From Rhodococcus ruber NBRC 15591 (lineage in GTDB: Bacteria > Actinomycetota > Actinomycetes > Mycobacteriales > Mycobacteriaceae): a DNA stretch of 60,451 nucleotides. The stretch's first letter is position 1, and every line of letters starts with the position of its first letter. Where the stretch lies: assembly GCF_001894945.1 (NCBI RefSeq), contig NZ_BCXE01000041.1, forward strand, positions 1 through 60,451, given 5' to 3'. Positions 20,480-29,556 of the stretch are shown one piece after another. The translations under genes and the position numbers were made by a program. The notes below the pieces were generated by a model. It was not told the origin of the DNA. It worked only from the letters and a program-made list of their open reading frames with translations, and searched no databases.

Positions 20480-20882
20480 TCAGGCGACCGGGGCGGCGAC
20501 GTACTCCTCGAGAACCGCCCGCTCCTCGGCGGACAGCGGCCGGGCGGTCTCCGTGCGCGGGTCGAACCCGACGAGCACCGCGTCCCCGGAGCCGCACGGG
20601 TGGCCCTGCACATCGGTGATCACGTGCCGCAGGGTGTACGAGCTGTTGCCCACATGCAGTACCGAGATGGCGACGGTGATCGGACCGGAGTCGTCCTTGA
20701 GCGGACGCAGGAACTCCACGTCCATCTTCCGCACCACCACGGCGCCGCGCGCGAACGGGCCGCTCTGCAGGAACTTGATCCGGGCTTCCTGCATGTACTC
20801 CACGAACTTCGTGTTGTTGACGTGCCCGAGGCGGTCGGAGTCGGCCCAGCGCACCTCCAGCGTGCAGGTGAAGGTCTTCCGC

Positions 20883-20890
<8 letters not shown>
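20480..20890 (-). CDS. acyl-CoA thioesterase, hotdog fold
   Basis: 136 residues from GTG 20890. LEVRWADSDRLGHVNNTKFVEYMQEAR is the 4HBT signature with catalytic aspartate. The gene overlaps the end of ettA by 8 nt and so is translated from the same message. Related to, but clearly different from, the thioesterase at 15068-15502 (both share the W-[SA]-D-x-D-x-x-x-H-[IV]-N pattern). Substrate unknown. Confidence 0.88.
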
Positions 20891-22556
<1,666 letters not shown>

Positions 22557-22636
22557 AGGTCCAGCGTATCGGGCCGACCCGCGGACACCACATCCCGGAC
22601 GACCGGCCCGGTCGGTAAGACCCGGAAGCGGCCCGG

Positions 22637-23773
22637 CTACGAGGCGAACAGCCGCGCCACGAACGGGGTGGTGTCGGGCAGGGAACGGGTCATGGTCGTG
22701 TTGTGGCCGGCGACGTACACCCGATAGTCGATGTCGGCACCCGCCGCCAGCAGGTCGGCTGCGAGCCCGGCCGACAACGGCGCGGGGACCATCGTGTCGT
22801 GGATGCCCTGGGCGAGGAACATGGGGCGGTCGTACCCGCTGGTCGGGACGCCGAGGTAGTCGGTGAACACGGCGGGAAAGGGGCCTTCGGACAGGGGCCG
22901 CGCCGCGAGGTCGCCGACCCGGACGTCGCCGGCGAGCGCGTCGAGCTCGTTGTAGCAGAGTCGTTCGGCCGCATCGACGAACTCCCGCCCGGTGGGGGTC
23001 AGGTAGCTGTTCACGTCCAGGTCGGGATGGGCGGCGCGGAGTCCGGCGAAGATGTAGGAGCTGAACGCGACCAGACCTTCGAAACCCGGATCGGGGAATC
23101 CGGGCCCGCCGAAGGGGAACAGCCGCTCGAGGTTGGACGGCGCCCCGGTGGTGACCGTGCCGCGGAAGTCGAGTTCCGGCGCCCGCAACGAGGCCCGGTG
23201 TGCGGTGTGCAGCGCGGCGTGCCCGCCCTGCGACTGGCCGACGACGACCCACCGCGGCGACAGCGACGGCTCGGCGGCACGGCCCGCGCGCACGATGTCG
23301 ACGACGCTGTTGGCGGCGCTCTGGCCGTCGAGGTAGGTGTGGACGCCGTCGGTGCCCAGTCCCGGGTAGTCGGCCGCCACGACGGCGTACCCCTGGGCTA
23401 GCCAGTGTTCGAGGTACGCGCGCTCGACGTCGGCGCGCGGATTCCGCGACGGTGCGCAGTCGTCGCCGATGCCGACGGTGCCGTGGGCGTAGGAGATCAC
23501 CGGCCGGCCGCCCTCCGGGGCCGGGCCCGGAGGCAGGAACAGCACTCCGGTGCCGACGGCCGGCGCACCGGAGCGCCACTCGGTGCGGTACGTGAGCCGC
23601 TGGGCGACCGCGGCGCCGGACACCGACAGTTCGGGTGGCAACGGTTCGACCGAGACGATCGCGCCGGGGTCGGCGGCTGCGGGTTCGGCCCCGGCGACGG
23701 GCGGAGTGAGCCCGCCCGCCAGCACCGCACCGACCGTACACAGCGCCCATCGCCACCGCCTGGTCCGGCCCAT
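22637..23773 (-). CDS. secreted alpha/beta-hydrolase, lipase family (paralog 1)
   Basis: 378 residues from ATG 23773 with GGAGG upstream. The N-terminus is a signal peptide (twin arginine-like RTRRWRWALC, hydrophobic core, AGAEP cleavage region). The nucleophile elbow is GQSQGG, the acid is the aspartate in QGIHDTMVP and the histidine lies in VAGHNTT. Paired cysteines (DDCAPSRN and RLCYNE) probably form a disulfide outside the cell. This layout fits the secretory lipase/inactive-lipase-like group common in rhodococci. It is the first of three paralogs (next at 23853 and 27457). Confidence 0.87.
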   Translation of the reverse strand: MGRTRRWRWALCTVGAVLAGGLTPPVAGAEPAAADPGAIVSVEPLPPELSVSGAAVAQRLTYRTEWRSGAPAVGTGVLFLPPGPAPEGGRPVISYAHGTVGIGDDCAPSRNPRADVERAYLEHWLAQGYAVVAADYPGLGTDGVHTYLDGQSAANSVVDIVRAGRAAEPSLSPRWVVVGQSQGGHAALHTAHRASLRAPELDFRGTVTTGAPSNLERLFPFGGPGFPDPGFEGLVAFSSYIFAGLRAAHPDLDVNSYLTPTGREFVDAAERLCYNELDALAGDVRVGDLAARPLSEGPFPAVFTDYLGVPTSGYDRPMFLAQGIHDTMVPAPLSAGLAADLLAAGADIDYRVYVAGHNTTMTRSLPDTTPFVARLFAS

Positions 23774-23852
23774 GAAAGTCCTCCGCTCGTCCGACGCGCG
23801 TGCCGGTCGTCGGCAGGCACCACCTCGCACGTCGGTCCCCGACCGTCCGGCG

Positions 23853-25004
23853 TTACCGGACGAATCGGGCGGTGACGAACCTCGTGGTGTCGGGGAGGGC
23901 CTCGAAGAGGGTGGCGAAGTGGTCGGCCGGATAGGTGCGGTAGTCGACGTCGGCGCCGCCGGCCCACAGGTCGGCGACGAGCTTGAACGACAACGGGGCC
24001 GGCACCATCCGGTCCTCCAGGCCCTGGCCCAGGAACAGGGGCCGGTCGTAACCGCGGGCCGGGACGCCGAGGTAGTCCGCGAGCGTGGCGCGCATCCGGT
24101 CGTCACCGAGCGGCCGGGACAACAGCTGCCCGACGGCCACACCGGCGGCGCGGTCCTCGAGCTCGCTGTAGCAGAGGCGCTCGGCGGCATCGACGAGTTC
24201 GCGTCCGACGGGCGTGAGGTAGCTGTTCACATCGACGTCGGGACGGGCCGTCCGCAGACCGGCCATGATGTACGCGCTGAACGAGACGAGCCCGTCGAGG
24301 TCGAGGTCGGGGAAGCCGGGCACACCGAACGGGAACAGCAGCTCGAGGTTGGACGGCGCACCGGTGGCGACCGCGCCGCGGAAGTCGAGCTCCGGCGCGC
24401 GCGCCGTGGCCCGGTGCGCGGTGTGCAGCGCCGCGTGCCCGCCCTGCGACTGACCGACGACGACCCAGCGCGACGAGAGGGACGGCTCCACTGCGCGCGC
24501 CGCCCGCACGATGTCGATCACGCTGTTCGCGGCCGTGGGCCCGTCGAGATATGTGTGCAGGCCGTCGGTGCCGAGTCCGGGGTAGTCGGCGGCCACCACG
24601 GCGTAGCCCTGCGACAGCCAGTGCGCGAGATACCGCTGTTCCCGGTCGACGCGTGGGTTGCGCGACGGGGCACAGTCGTCGCCGAGACCGACGGTGCCGT
24701 GGGCCCACGACACCACCGGACGGCCACCCTCGGGTGTCGGGCCCGGCGGCAGGAACAGCACCCCGGTGTCGACGGCGGCGGCACCGGAGCGCCACTGGGT
24801 GCGGTAGGTGAGCCGCTCCGCAACCGCAGCGCCCGGCACGGACAGCTCGGCCGGCAGCGGTTCCACGGACATCACCGCCCCGGGCACCGGTTCGGCGACC
24901 GCGACGGCCGGGCACAGCCCGGACGGGAACAACACGGCCGACGACGCGCAGACCGTCCACACCGCCCGGCGTACCCCCGTCTCACGACGACTCGGCTCGT
25001 CCAC
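23853..25004 (-). CDS. secreted alpha/beta-hydrolase, lipase family (paralog 2)
   Basis: 383 residues from GTG 25004 after GAGGGG. Signal peptide with RRETGVRRAVW and cleavage near AVAEP. Catalytic elbow GQSQGG, acid in QGLEDRMVP, histidine in YPADHFAT, plus the same cysteine pairs as paralog 1. Lies 79 bp upstream of paralog 1 on the same strand, a tandem duplication. Sequence blocks such as VVAADYPGLGTDG and DVNSYLTP are shared nearly unchanged by all three copies, while signal peptides and the segment around the catalytic acid differ. Confidence 0.87.
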   Translation of the reverse strand: MDEPSRRETGVRRAVWTVCASSAVLFPSGLCPAVAVAEPVPGAVMSVEPLPAELSVPGAAVAERLTYRTQWRSGAAAVDTGVLFLPPGPTPEGGRPVVSWAHGTVGLGDDCAPSRNPRVDREQRYLAHWLSQGYAVVAADYPGLGTDGLHTYLDGPTAANSVIDIVRAARAVEPSLSSRWVVVGQSQGGHAALHTAHRATARAPELDFRGAVATGAPSNLELLFPFGVPGFPDLDLDGLVSFSAYIMAGLRTARPDVDVNSYLTPVGRELVDAAERLCYSELEDRAAGVAVGQLLSRPLGDDRMRATLADYLGVPARGYDRPLFLGQGLEDRMVPAPLSFKLVADLWAGGADVDYRTYPADHFATLFEALPDTTRFVTARFVR

Positions 25005-25103
25005 GGATCCCCTCGGGTCTCCCCGCGACGACGACGCGCGGTCGGGGACGGCGTGCCGGCCGCTGCGACGGTGCGATCCGGCACCCGGCGCGACCGGCTC
25101 GGG

Positions 25104-25994
25104 TCAGCCCACACGCTCGATCCGGGTCTTCAGGTGGGCCGGCATCTGCTGCATGCTGCTCTCGGTCCATTTCGGGAGATGATCGCCGAGGGGGACGTCG
25201 GCGACGAGGACGGCGACATGCGAGGTTCCTGCCAGCGTCACCTCGGTGCCGCCGTCGGCGGGCGCAAGCGTGAGCGTCCACAGGAACTCGATGCCCGCCC
25301 GGGGCGTCGACCGGACGACGATGCGTTCGTCGGGGACGACCTCGACGAACTCGACGTGATCCTCGAAATGCAGGCCCCGGAGTCCTCCGAACCACTGGGC
25401 GCTCGACCCGACACCGTCCGGGGTCGAGTGGACCTCCCGGACCGCCATGTTCGGGTGAGCGGACCACAGCTTCCCGATGTCGCGCGCGAACCCGAACACC
25501 TTCTCGACGGGGGCATCGATCGTGATGCTCTGCGCCGCACGCGCGCTCGGCGGCGCGGCCGGAGTCCGGGCACCCTCGACCCGTGCCTTCACGGTCGCGA
25601 GCATCCGTTCGATGTCACCCCCTCTCAACTTGAACATCAACTCCTCGACGGGCACCCCGACGACCGGAACGTCGAGTGTCCATTCGCAGTCCAAGGTCAG
25701 GCTCGTCGCGCCGTCCTGCGGCGCGAACGTGAAGGTCCAGACCGGTCCCATGCTGGATCGGGCCACGATGCGCTCGCCGGGGACGACCTCGGTGTACTCC
25801 ACGCGTCCTTTCAGGTGCAGGCCCAGCAGCTTCTCGAACCACTCGGCACTCGTCCCGACCCCGTCCGGGGTGAGGTCGACGTCCCTCACTGCGCAGTCGG
25901 GAAAGCAGACCCACAACTTCCCGACGTCCTTCGCGAACTCGAACACCTCCGCCACGGGCGCCTCGATCGTGGTGGTGCGGCTCATCTTCGCCAT
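25104..25994 (-). CDS. double SRPBCC (START/Bet v1-like) domain protein
   Basis: 296 residues from ATG 25994 with GGAAGGG upstream. Two homologous halves, residues about 1-145 and 150-296, each begin with a strand of the form TTTIEAPVAEVFEFAKD / SITIDAPVEKVFGFARD and continue with LTPDGVGTSAEWF / STPDGVGSSAQWF. This is an internal duplication of the polyketide-cyclase/SRPBCC fold, which binds hydrophobic ligands. It lacks any catalytic signature I know. It separates lipase paralog 2 from the region leading to paralog 3 and could bind a product of lipase action, which is inference. Confidence 0.82.
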   Translation of the reverse strand: MAKMSRTTTIEAPVAEVFEFAKDVGKLWVCFPDCAVRDVDLTPDGVGTSAEWFEKLLGLHLKGRVEYTEVVPGERIVARSSMGPVWTFTFAPQDGATSLTLDCEWTLDVPVVGVPVEELMFKLRGGDIERMLATVKARVEGARTPAAPPSARAAQSITIDAPVEKVFGFARDIGKLWSAHPNMAVREVHSTPDGVGSSAQWFGGLRGLHFEDHVEFVEVVPDERIVVRSTPRAGIEFLWTLTLAPADGGTEVTLAGTSHVAVLVADVPLGDHLPKWTESSMQQMPAHLKTRIERVG

Positions 25995-26137
25995 CGGTCC
26001 GATCCCTTCCGTCCTGACTGTCCCCGAATTACGGCCGCCGGATCACACGTTTCGCACGCTACGCTCCGCCGGCCACCCGGAGCTCGGGATCGGCCGGTTG
26101 TGGTCTCGATGTCACCGCTCCGTGGGCCCAGGCTGCT

Positions 26138-26165
26138 GTGCTGTTCGACGATCTTCGAACAGCAC
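26138..26165. promoter_or_regulatory. 11-bp inverted repeat, candidate operator
   Basis: GTGCTGTTCGA at 26138-26148 and its exact complement at 26155-26165 are separated by six bases. It lies in the divergent gap between the SRPBCC gene and a small membrane protein, 53 bp before the latter's preferred ATG. It looks like a TetR/MarR-size operator; the half-site order is opposite to the actinobacterial LexA box. Confidence 0.5.
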
Positions 26166-26218
26166 TCCGTACGTTGGTTTCCCGACCTTCCAGCGGAAGG
26201 GCCGTATCGTCCGAGCGC

Positions 26219-26575
26219 ATGGCATGGTTGGTGTTCGGAGTTCTGGCGCTGATGGGGCTGGTGGCGGGCGTGGTGGTGCGACAGCGAGACCGGGTGGAAC
26301 GCGCTTCCGGGTTTCCGTGGTTCTGGGTGGCATTCCCGGCGACCTGCATCGTCATCGCGGCTGCGGTGAGTGTCTTCGCATGGCCTCAGGTGCTGACCGG
26401 CTCGGGCAGTTACTGGTGGGATCCGCCCACCGTGAATCAGCCGGGTTTGCAGTTCCTGTCGAACGAGCAGTACCAGCGGTTCATGACATTGCGTCGGTGG
26501 AGATGGGTACTACCTGCGATATCACTCGTGGGAATTGCCTTGTGCGTGTGGACCTGGCGGCGACGCCACGTGTGA
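26219..26575 (+). CDS. small membrane protein, two to three helices
   Basis: 118 residues from ATG 26219 (AWLVFGVLALMGLVAGVVV). A GTG at 26138 would add 27 polar residues but lies inside an inverted repeat, so the ATG is preferred. Hydrophobic helices lie at about 2-20, 37-56 and 93-109; the loop carries tryptophans and PPTVNQPGLQFLSNEQYQRF. No family is recognised. Unrelated to its neighbours; possibly envelope-associated. Confidence 0.6.
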   Translation: MAWLVFGVLALMGLVAGVVVRQRDRVERASGFPWFWVAFPATCIVIAAAVSVFAWPQVLTGSGSYWWDPPTVNQPGLQFLSNEQYQRFMTLRRWRWVLPAISLVGIALCVWTWRRRHV

Positions 26576-26654
26576 CCCCGCCCTTGTGATGGTCCCGCAC
26601 AGCAACAGAGGTATCGCTGTGGGCGCGGCGGTACCGGTTACGAGGAGACGCGCC

Positions 26655-27200
26655 ATGATGAGACACACACTCGACTTCGGTAGCCCGTTGCCCCCGGGCT
26701 GGACCACACTCGACGACCAGAACCGGTACTGGGATCAGTTCACCGACCGGTTCAGGTTCCGGCCTGGTCTTACCGAGTCGGATTGGCCGGCGATGGCAGA
26801 ACCGACACCGTCGATCACGTTCGATCTCACCGCGCCTGCCGACATCGCAGGCGCGTGGCAGAGCCGCTTCGATGCGATCAACGCCGAAGCGTTACGTTGT
26901 TTCGTCTCCGATTTCCCCGAGGACCCGATGTTCGTGGTGCTGGACTGGCAGCACACCTGCTATCGGCTCGATACGGCCGTGCATGCCGCCACCCCGGACA
27001 CCGAGTGGCGGGTTCCGGTCTACCCCAACGGCGACTACCACCTCTTTCTGCGCGACGACCTCAGCGAGGGCACGTTCGGACACCCGTGGGAGCAGACCCT
27101 GTGCGTGTTCGGCGAACGTCCTGTCGGTTCATTGGGCCGGACCCTCGCGACGTGGCTGCCTGTCATACGGATCGACGGCCGTCGACCCGACGCCCTGTAA
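26655..27200 (+). CDS. DUF2716-domain protein
   Basis: 181 residues from ATG 26655, with GAGGAG seven bases upstream. The pattern RFRFRPG..., PSITFDL, then WQHTCYRLD and PVYPNGDYHLFL, FGHPWEQTLCVFG is that of DUF2716, a domain of unknown function found scattered in actinobacteria, often near toxin-antitoxin or recombinase genes. Cytoplasmic, no membrane segment. The immediate 3' flank carries recombinase debris in the same frame, so this gene may have arrived as cargo. Confidence 0.75.
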   Translation: MMRHTLDFGSPLPPGWTTLDDQNRYWDQFTDRFRFRPGLTESDWPAMAEPTPSITFDLTAPADIAGAWQSRFDAINAEALRCFVSDFPEDPMFVVLDWQHTCYRLDTAVHAATPDTEWRVPVYPNGDYHLFLRDDLSEGTFGHPWEQTLCVFGERPVGSLGRTLATWLPVIRIDGRRPDAL

Positions 27201-27203
27201 CAC

Positions 27204-27317
27204 AACAGCACACCACTCGCGCACCGCGGGACGGGGCCACGACATCGGCCCGGACTGTGCGAAGCCCTCGCCACCTGTCGAGAAGGCGACACCCTCATCG
27301 TCGCCGGATTCGGCTGA
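27204..27317 (+). pseudogene. remnant of a serine recombinase catalytic domain
   Basis: Read in the frame that continues past the DUF2716 stop, the DNA encodes RPGLCEALATCREGDTLIVA and then a stop at 27315-27317. That stretch matches the conserved RPGL-EAL-A-R-GDTL-V block of Tn3/Hin-type resolvases, where KLDRLAR would follow. No start codon or N-terminal catalytic serine region remains. On the opposite strand, 27401-27327 reads QLTRAQGRKMFDLHEAGAKT, which resembles the C-terminal helix-turn-helix of the same family. Recognition is by eye and needs a profile search. Confidence 0.55.
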
Positions 27318-27456
27318 CTGGGCCGATCCGCCGGCGACCACAGTCTTCGCGCCGGCCTCGTGCAGGTCGAACATCTTGCGGCCCTGCGCCCGCGTCAGCT
27401 GACGCGTCGACCCGCAGCAGCCTCGACAATCACCGGGCCCCGCACGAACAGCGGCT

Positions 27457-28584
27457 CTACCCGCCGAACAGGGTCGCCGCGAACGGCGTGGTGGCCGGCA
27501 GTGCGTCGAACATGGTCTCGGAATGCCCGTTGGGGTAGGTGCGGTAGTCGACGTTTGTACCCCCGGACCACAGGTCGGCGACGAGCTTGAACGACAGCGG
27601 CGCCGGCACGACCTGATCGCGCAATCCCTGGCCGAGGAACAGCGGCCGGTCGTAGCCACGGGTGGGCACTCCCATGTAGTCGGCGAGGGCCGCGCGCATG
27701 CGGTCGTCGCCGAGCGGGCGGGCGAGGATTTCCCCCACTCCGATGCCGTCGACGCGGTCGCTGAGTTCGGCGTAGCAGAGCCGCTCCGCGTCGTCGACCA
27801 CGTCCCGTCCGACCGGGGTGAGGTAGCTGTTCACGTCCACGTCGGGCCGTGCGACTCGCAGACCGGCCAGGACGTAGGACAGGAACACGGTGGTGCCGTC
27901 GAGGCCCAGATCCGGAAAGCCGGGACCGCCGAACGGGAACAGCGTCTCGAGGTTCGACGGCGCGCCGGTGGCGATCATGCCGCGGAAGTCGAGTTCGGGG
28001 GCCCGCGACGTCGCCAGGAGCGCGGTGTGCAGGGCCGCGTGGCCGCCCTGCGACTGGCCGATCACGATCCACCGGTTCGACAGCGACGGCTCGGCGGCGC
28101 GGGCGGCCCGGACGACGTCGACGACGCTGTTCGCGGCACTCGGCCCGTCGAGGTAGGTGTGGAGCCCGTCGCTGCCCAGGCCGGGATAGTCGGAGGCGAC
28201 CACGGCGTAGCCCCGGGACAGCCAGTGTCCGAGATATGCCCGGTCGCGGTCGGTGCGCGGGTTGCGCGACGGGGCGCAGTCGTCGCCGACGCCGACGGTG
28301 CCGTGGGCCCACGACACGACCGGCCAGCCACCCTCGGGCGCCTGACCCGGAGGCAGGTACAGGACACCCGAGGCGGTCGTCGACGCACCCGATCGCCACT
28401 GGGTGCGGAAGGCCAGTCGCTCGGCCGTGGCCGCTCCCGGCACCGACAGCTCACCGGGCAGTGACTCGACCGCGACCACCGTGCCGGGCCCGGGTTGCGC
28501 GCCGGCCGTCGCGGGCACGACCAGCCCGGCCGCCACGGCCCCGATGCACGCGAGCGCCCGCAGCCGCCACCCGATTCCCCTCAT
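27457..28584 (-). CDS. secreted alpha/beta-hydrolase, lipase family (paralog 3)
   Basis: 375 residues from ATG 28584 with GGGAGGAC upstream. Signal peptide (LRALACIGAVAAGLVVPATAGA), nucleophile elbow GQSQGG, acid in QGLRDQVVP, histidine in YPNGHSET, and the shared cysteine pairs (DDCAPSRN, RLCYAE). Closest by eye to paralog 2. It is separated from the other two by 2.5 kb holding SRPBCC, membrane, DUF2716 and recombinase debris, suggesting the tandem array was opened by an insertion. Confidence 0.87.
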   Translation of the reverse strand: MRGIGWRLRALACIGAVAAGLVVPATAGAQPGPGTVVAVESLPGELSVPGAATAERLAFRTQWRSGASTTASGVLYLPPGQAPEGGWPVVSWAHGTVGVGDDCAPSRNPRTDRDRAYLGHWLSRGYAVVASDYPGLGSDGLHTYLDGPSAANSVVDVVRAARAAEPSLSNRWIVIGQSQGGHAALHTALLATSRAPELDFRGMIATGAPSNLETLFPFGGPGFPDLGLDGTTVFLSYVLAGLRVARPDVDVNSYLTPVGRDVVDDAERLCYAELSDRVDGIGVGEILARPLGDDRMRAALADYMGVPTRGYDRPLFLGQGLRDQVVPAPLSFKLVADLWSGGTNVDYRTYPNGHSETMFDALPATTPFAATLFGG

Positions 28585-28698
28585 CGTGTCCTCCCGTCGT
28601 CGGTGCAGGCGCTCGAACCTACAGGCGCTCAAACCTAGCAGCGGCGCCCAGCCGGACAGGACGTTTCGGGCACGGTGACGCCGGGCATCTTCCGAGGC

Positions 28699-29556
28699 AT
28701 GACGACTTTCCCGGCGAGCTCGACGACCCCACAGGCCACCGCCGCCGATCGGCTCCGCGTCGCAGGCGTCGCCGTGTCGGCGATCGCCGCGGTCGCTCTG
28801 TCCTTCCTCGGTTCCGGGGCCGTGGTGGGCACACCGATCTCCGAGGTGGCCGACGGGGCGCTCTCCGCCGATGCGACGGCGGTGGCGCCGGGCGGTCCGG
28901 CATTCGCGATCTGGTCGGTGATCTACGCGGGTCTGCTGGCGCTCGCGGTGTGGCAGGCGCTGCCCGCGCACCACGCCGACCCCCGCCAGCGGGCGCTCGG
29001 CTGGTGGATCGCCGCGTCGATGCTGCTCAACGCCGCGTGGATCCTCGTCGTGCAGCTCGAACTGCTCGCGCTCAGCGTCGCGGTCATCGTCGCGCTGCTG
29101 GCCGTGCTGGTCCGGATCTTCCTCGGCCTGACCCGCACCGCGCCGTCGTCCCGCGTGGAAGCGGTCGTCGTGGACGGCACGATGTTCCTGTACCTGGGCT
29201 GGGTCGCGGTGGCCACCGTCGCGAACACGGCGGCGGCGCTGCGCGCCGCGGACGTCGACCCGTTCTCGCTGGGCGCCGACGCCTGGGCGGTGATCGTCCT
29301 GGTCGCGGTCGCCGCGGTGTCGGTGCTCCTGGCCATCGCCGGGCACGGGCGGCTCGCCGTCGCCGCGGCCATGGCGTGGGGCCTGGTGTGGATCGCGGTG
29401 GCCCGCAGCGGCGACACCGGATTCACCTCAGTCCCGGCCGCCGTCGCGGCGGGCGGCGCGGCGGCCGTGGCGGTGCTGTCCGCGGTGATCGTGCGGCTGC
29501 GCACCGAGGCCGCGCGGCGGCGACGCACCGACACCGCGCGGCGCCGGCGAACCTAG
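28699..29556 (+). CDS. TspO/MBR-like multi-helix membrane protein
   Basis: 285 residues from ATG 28699 (GTG 28675 is possible). About eight hydrophobic helices. GGPAFAIWSVIYAGLLALAVWQ and WWIAASMLLNAAWI resemble the tryptophan-rich TspO fold (P-x-x-x-F-x-x-x-W-x-x-x-Y and a W-x-x-x-N-x-x-W helix), though the length is nearly double. This longer tryptophan-rich version is a known conserved actinobacterial membrane family. Ligand unknown. The stop overlaps the convergent CopD-CtaG gene by 4 nt. Confidence 0.65.
   Translation: MTTFPASSTTPQATAADRLRVAGVAVSAIAAVALSFLGSGAVVGTPISEVADGALSADATAVAPGGPAFAIWSVIYAGLLALAVWQALPAHHADPRQRALGWWIAASMLLNAAWILVVQLELLALSVAVIVALLAVLVRIFLGLTRTAPSSRVEAVVVDGTMFLYLGWVAVATVANTAAALRAADVDPFSLGADAWAVIVLVAVAAVSVLLAIAGHGRLAVAAAMAWGLVWIAVARSGDTGFTSVPAAVAAGGAAAVAVLSAVIVRLRTEAARRRRTDTARRRRT

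Noticed and set aside
26138-26165. SOS/LexA box
   Set aside because: The half-sites are in the reverse order (GTTCGA...TCGAAC) and the spacing is wrong for the actinobacterial LexA consensus.
26138-26218. Upstream GTG start for the small membrane protein
   Set aside because: It lies inside an 11-bp inverted repeat with no ribosome site; ATG 26219 begins directly at the membrane helix.
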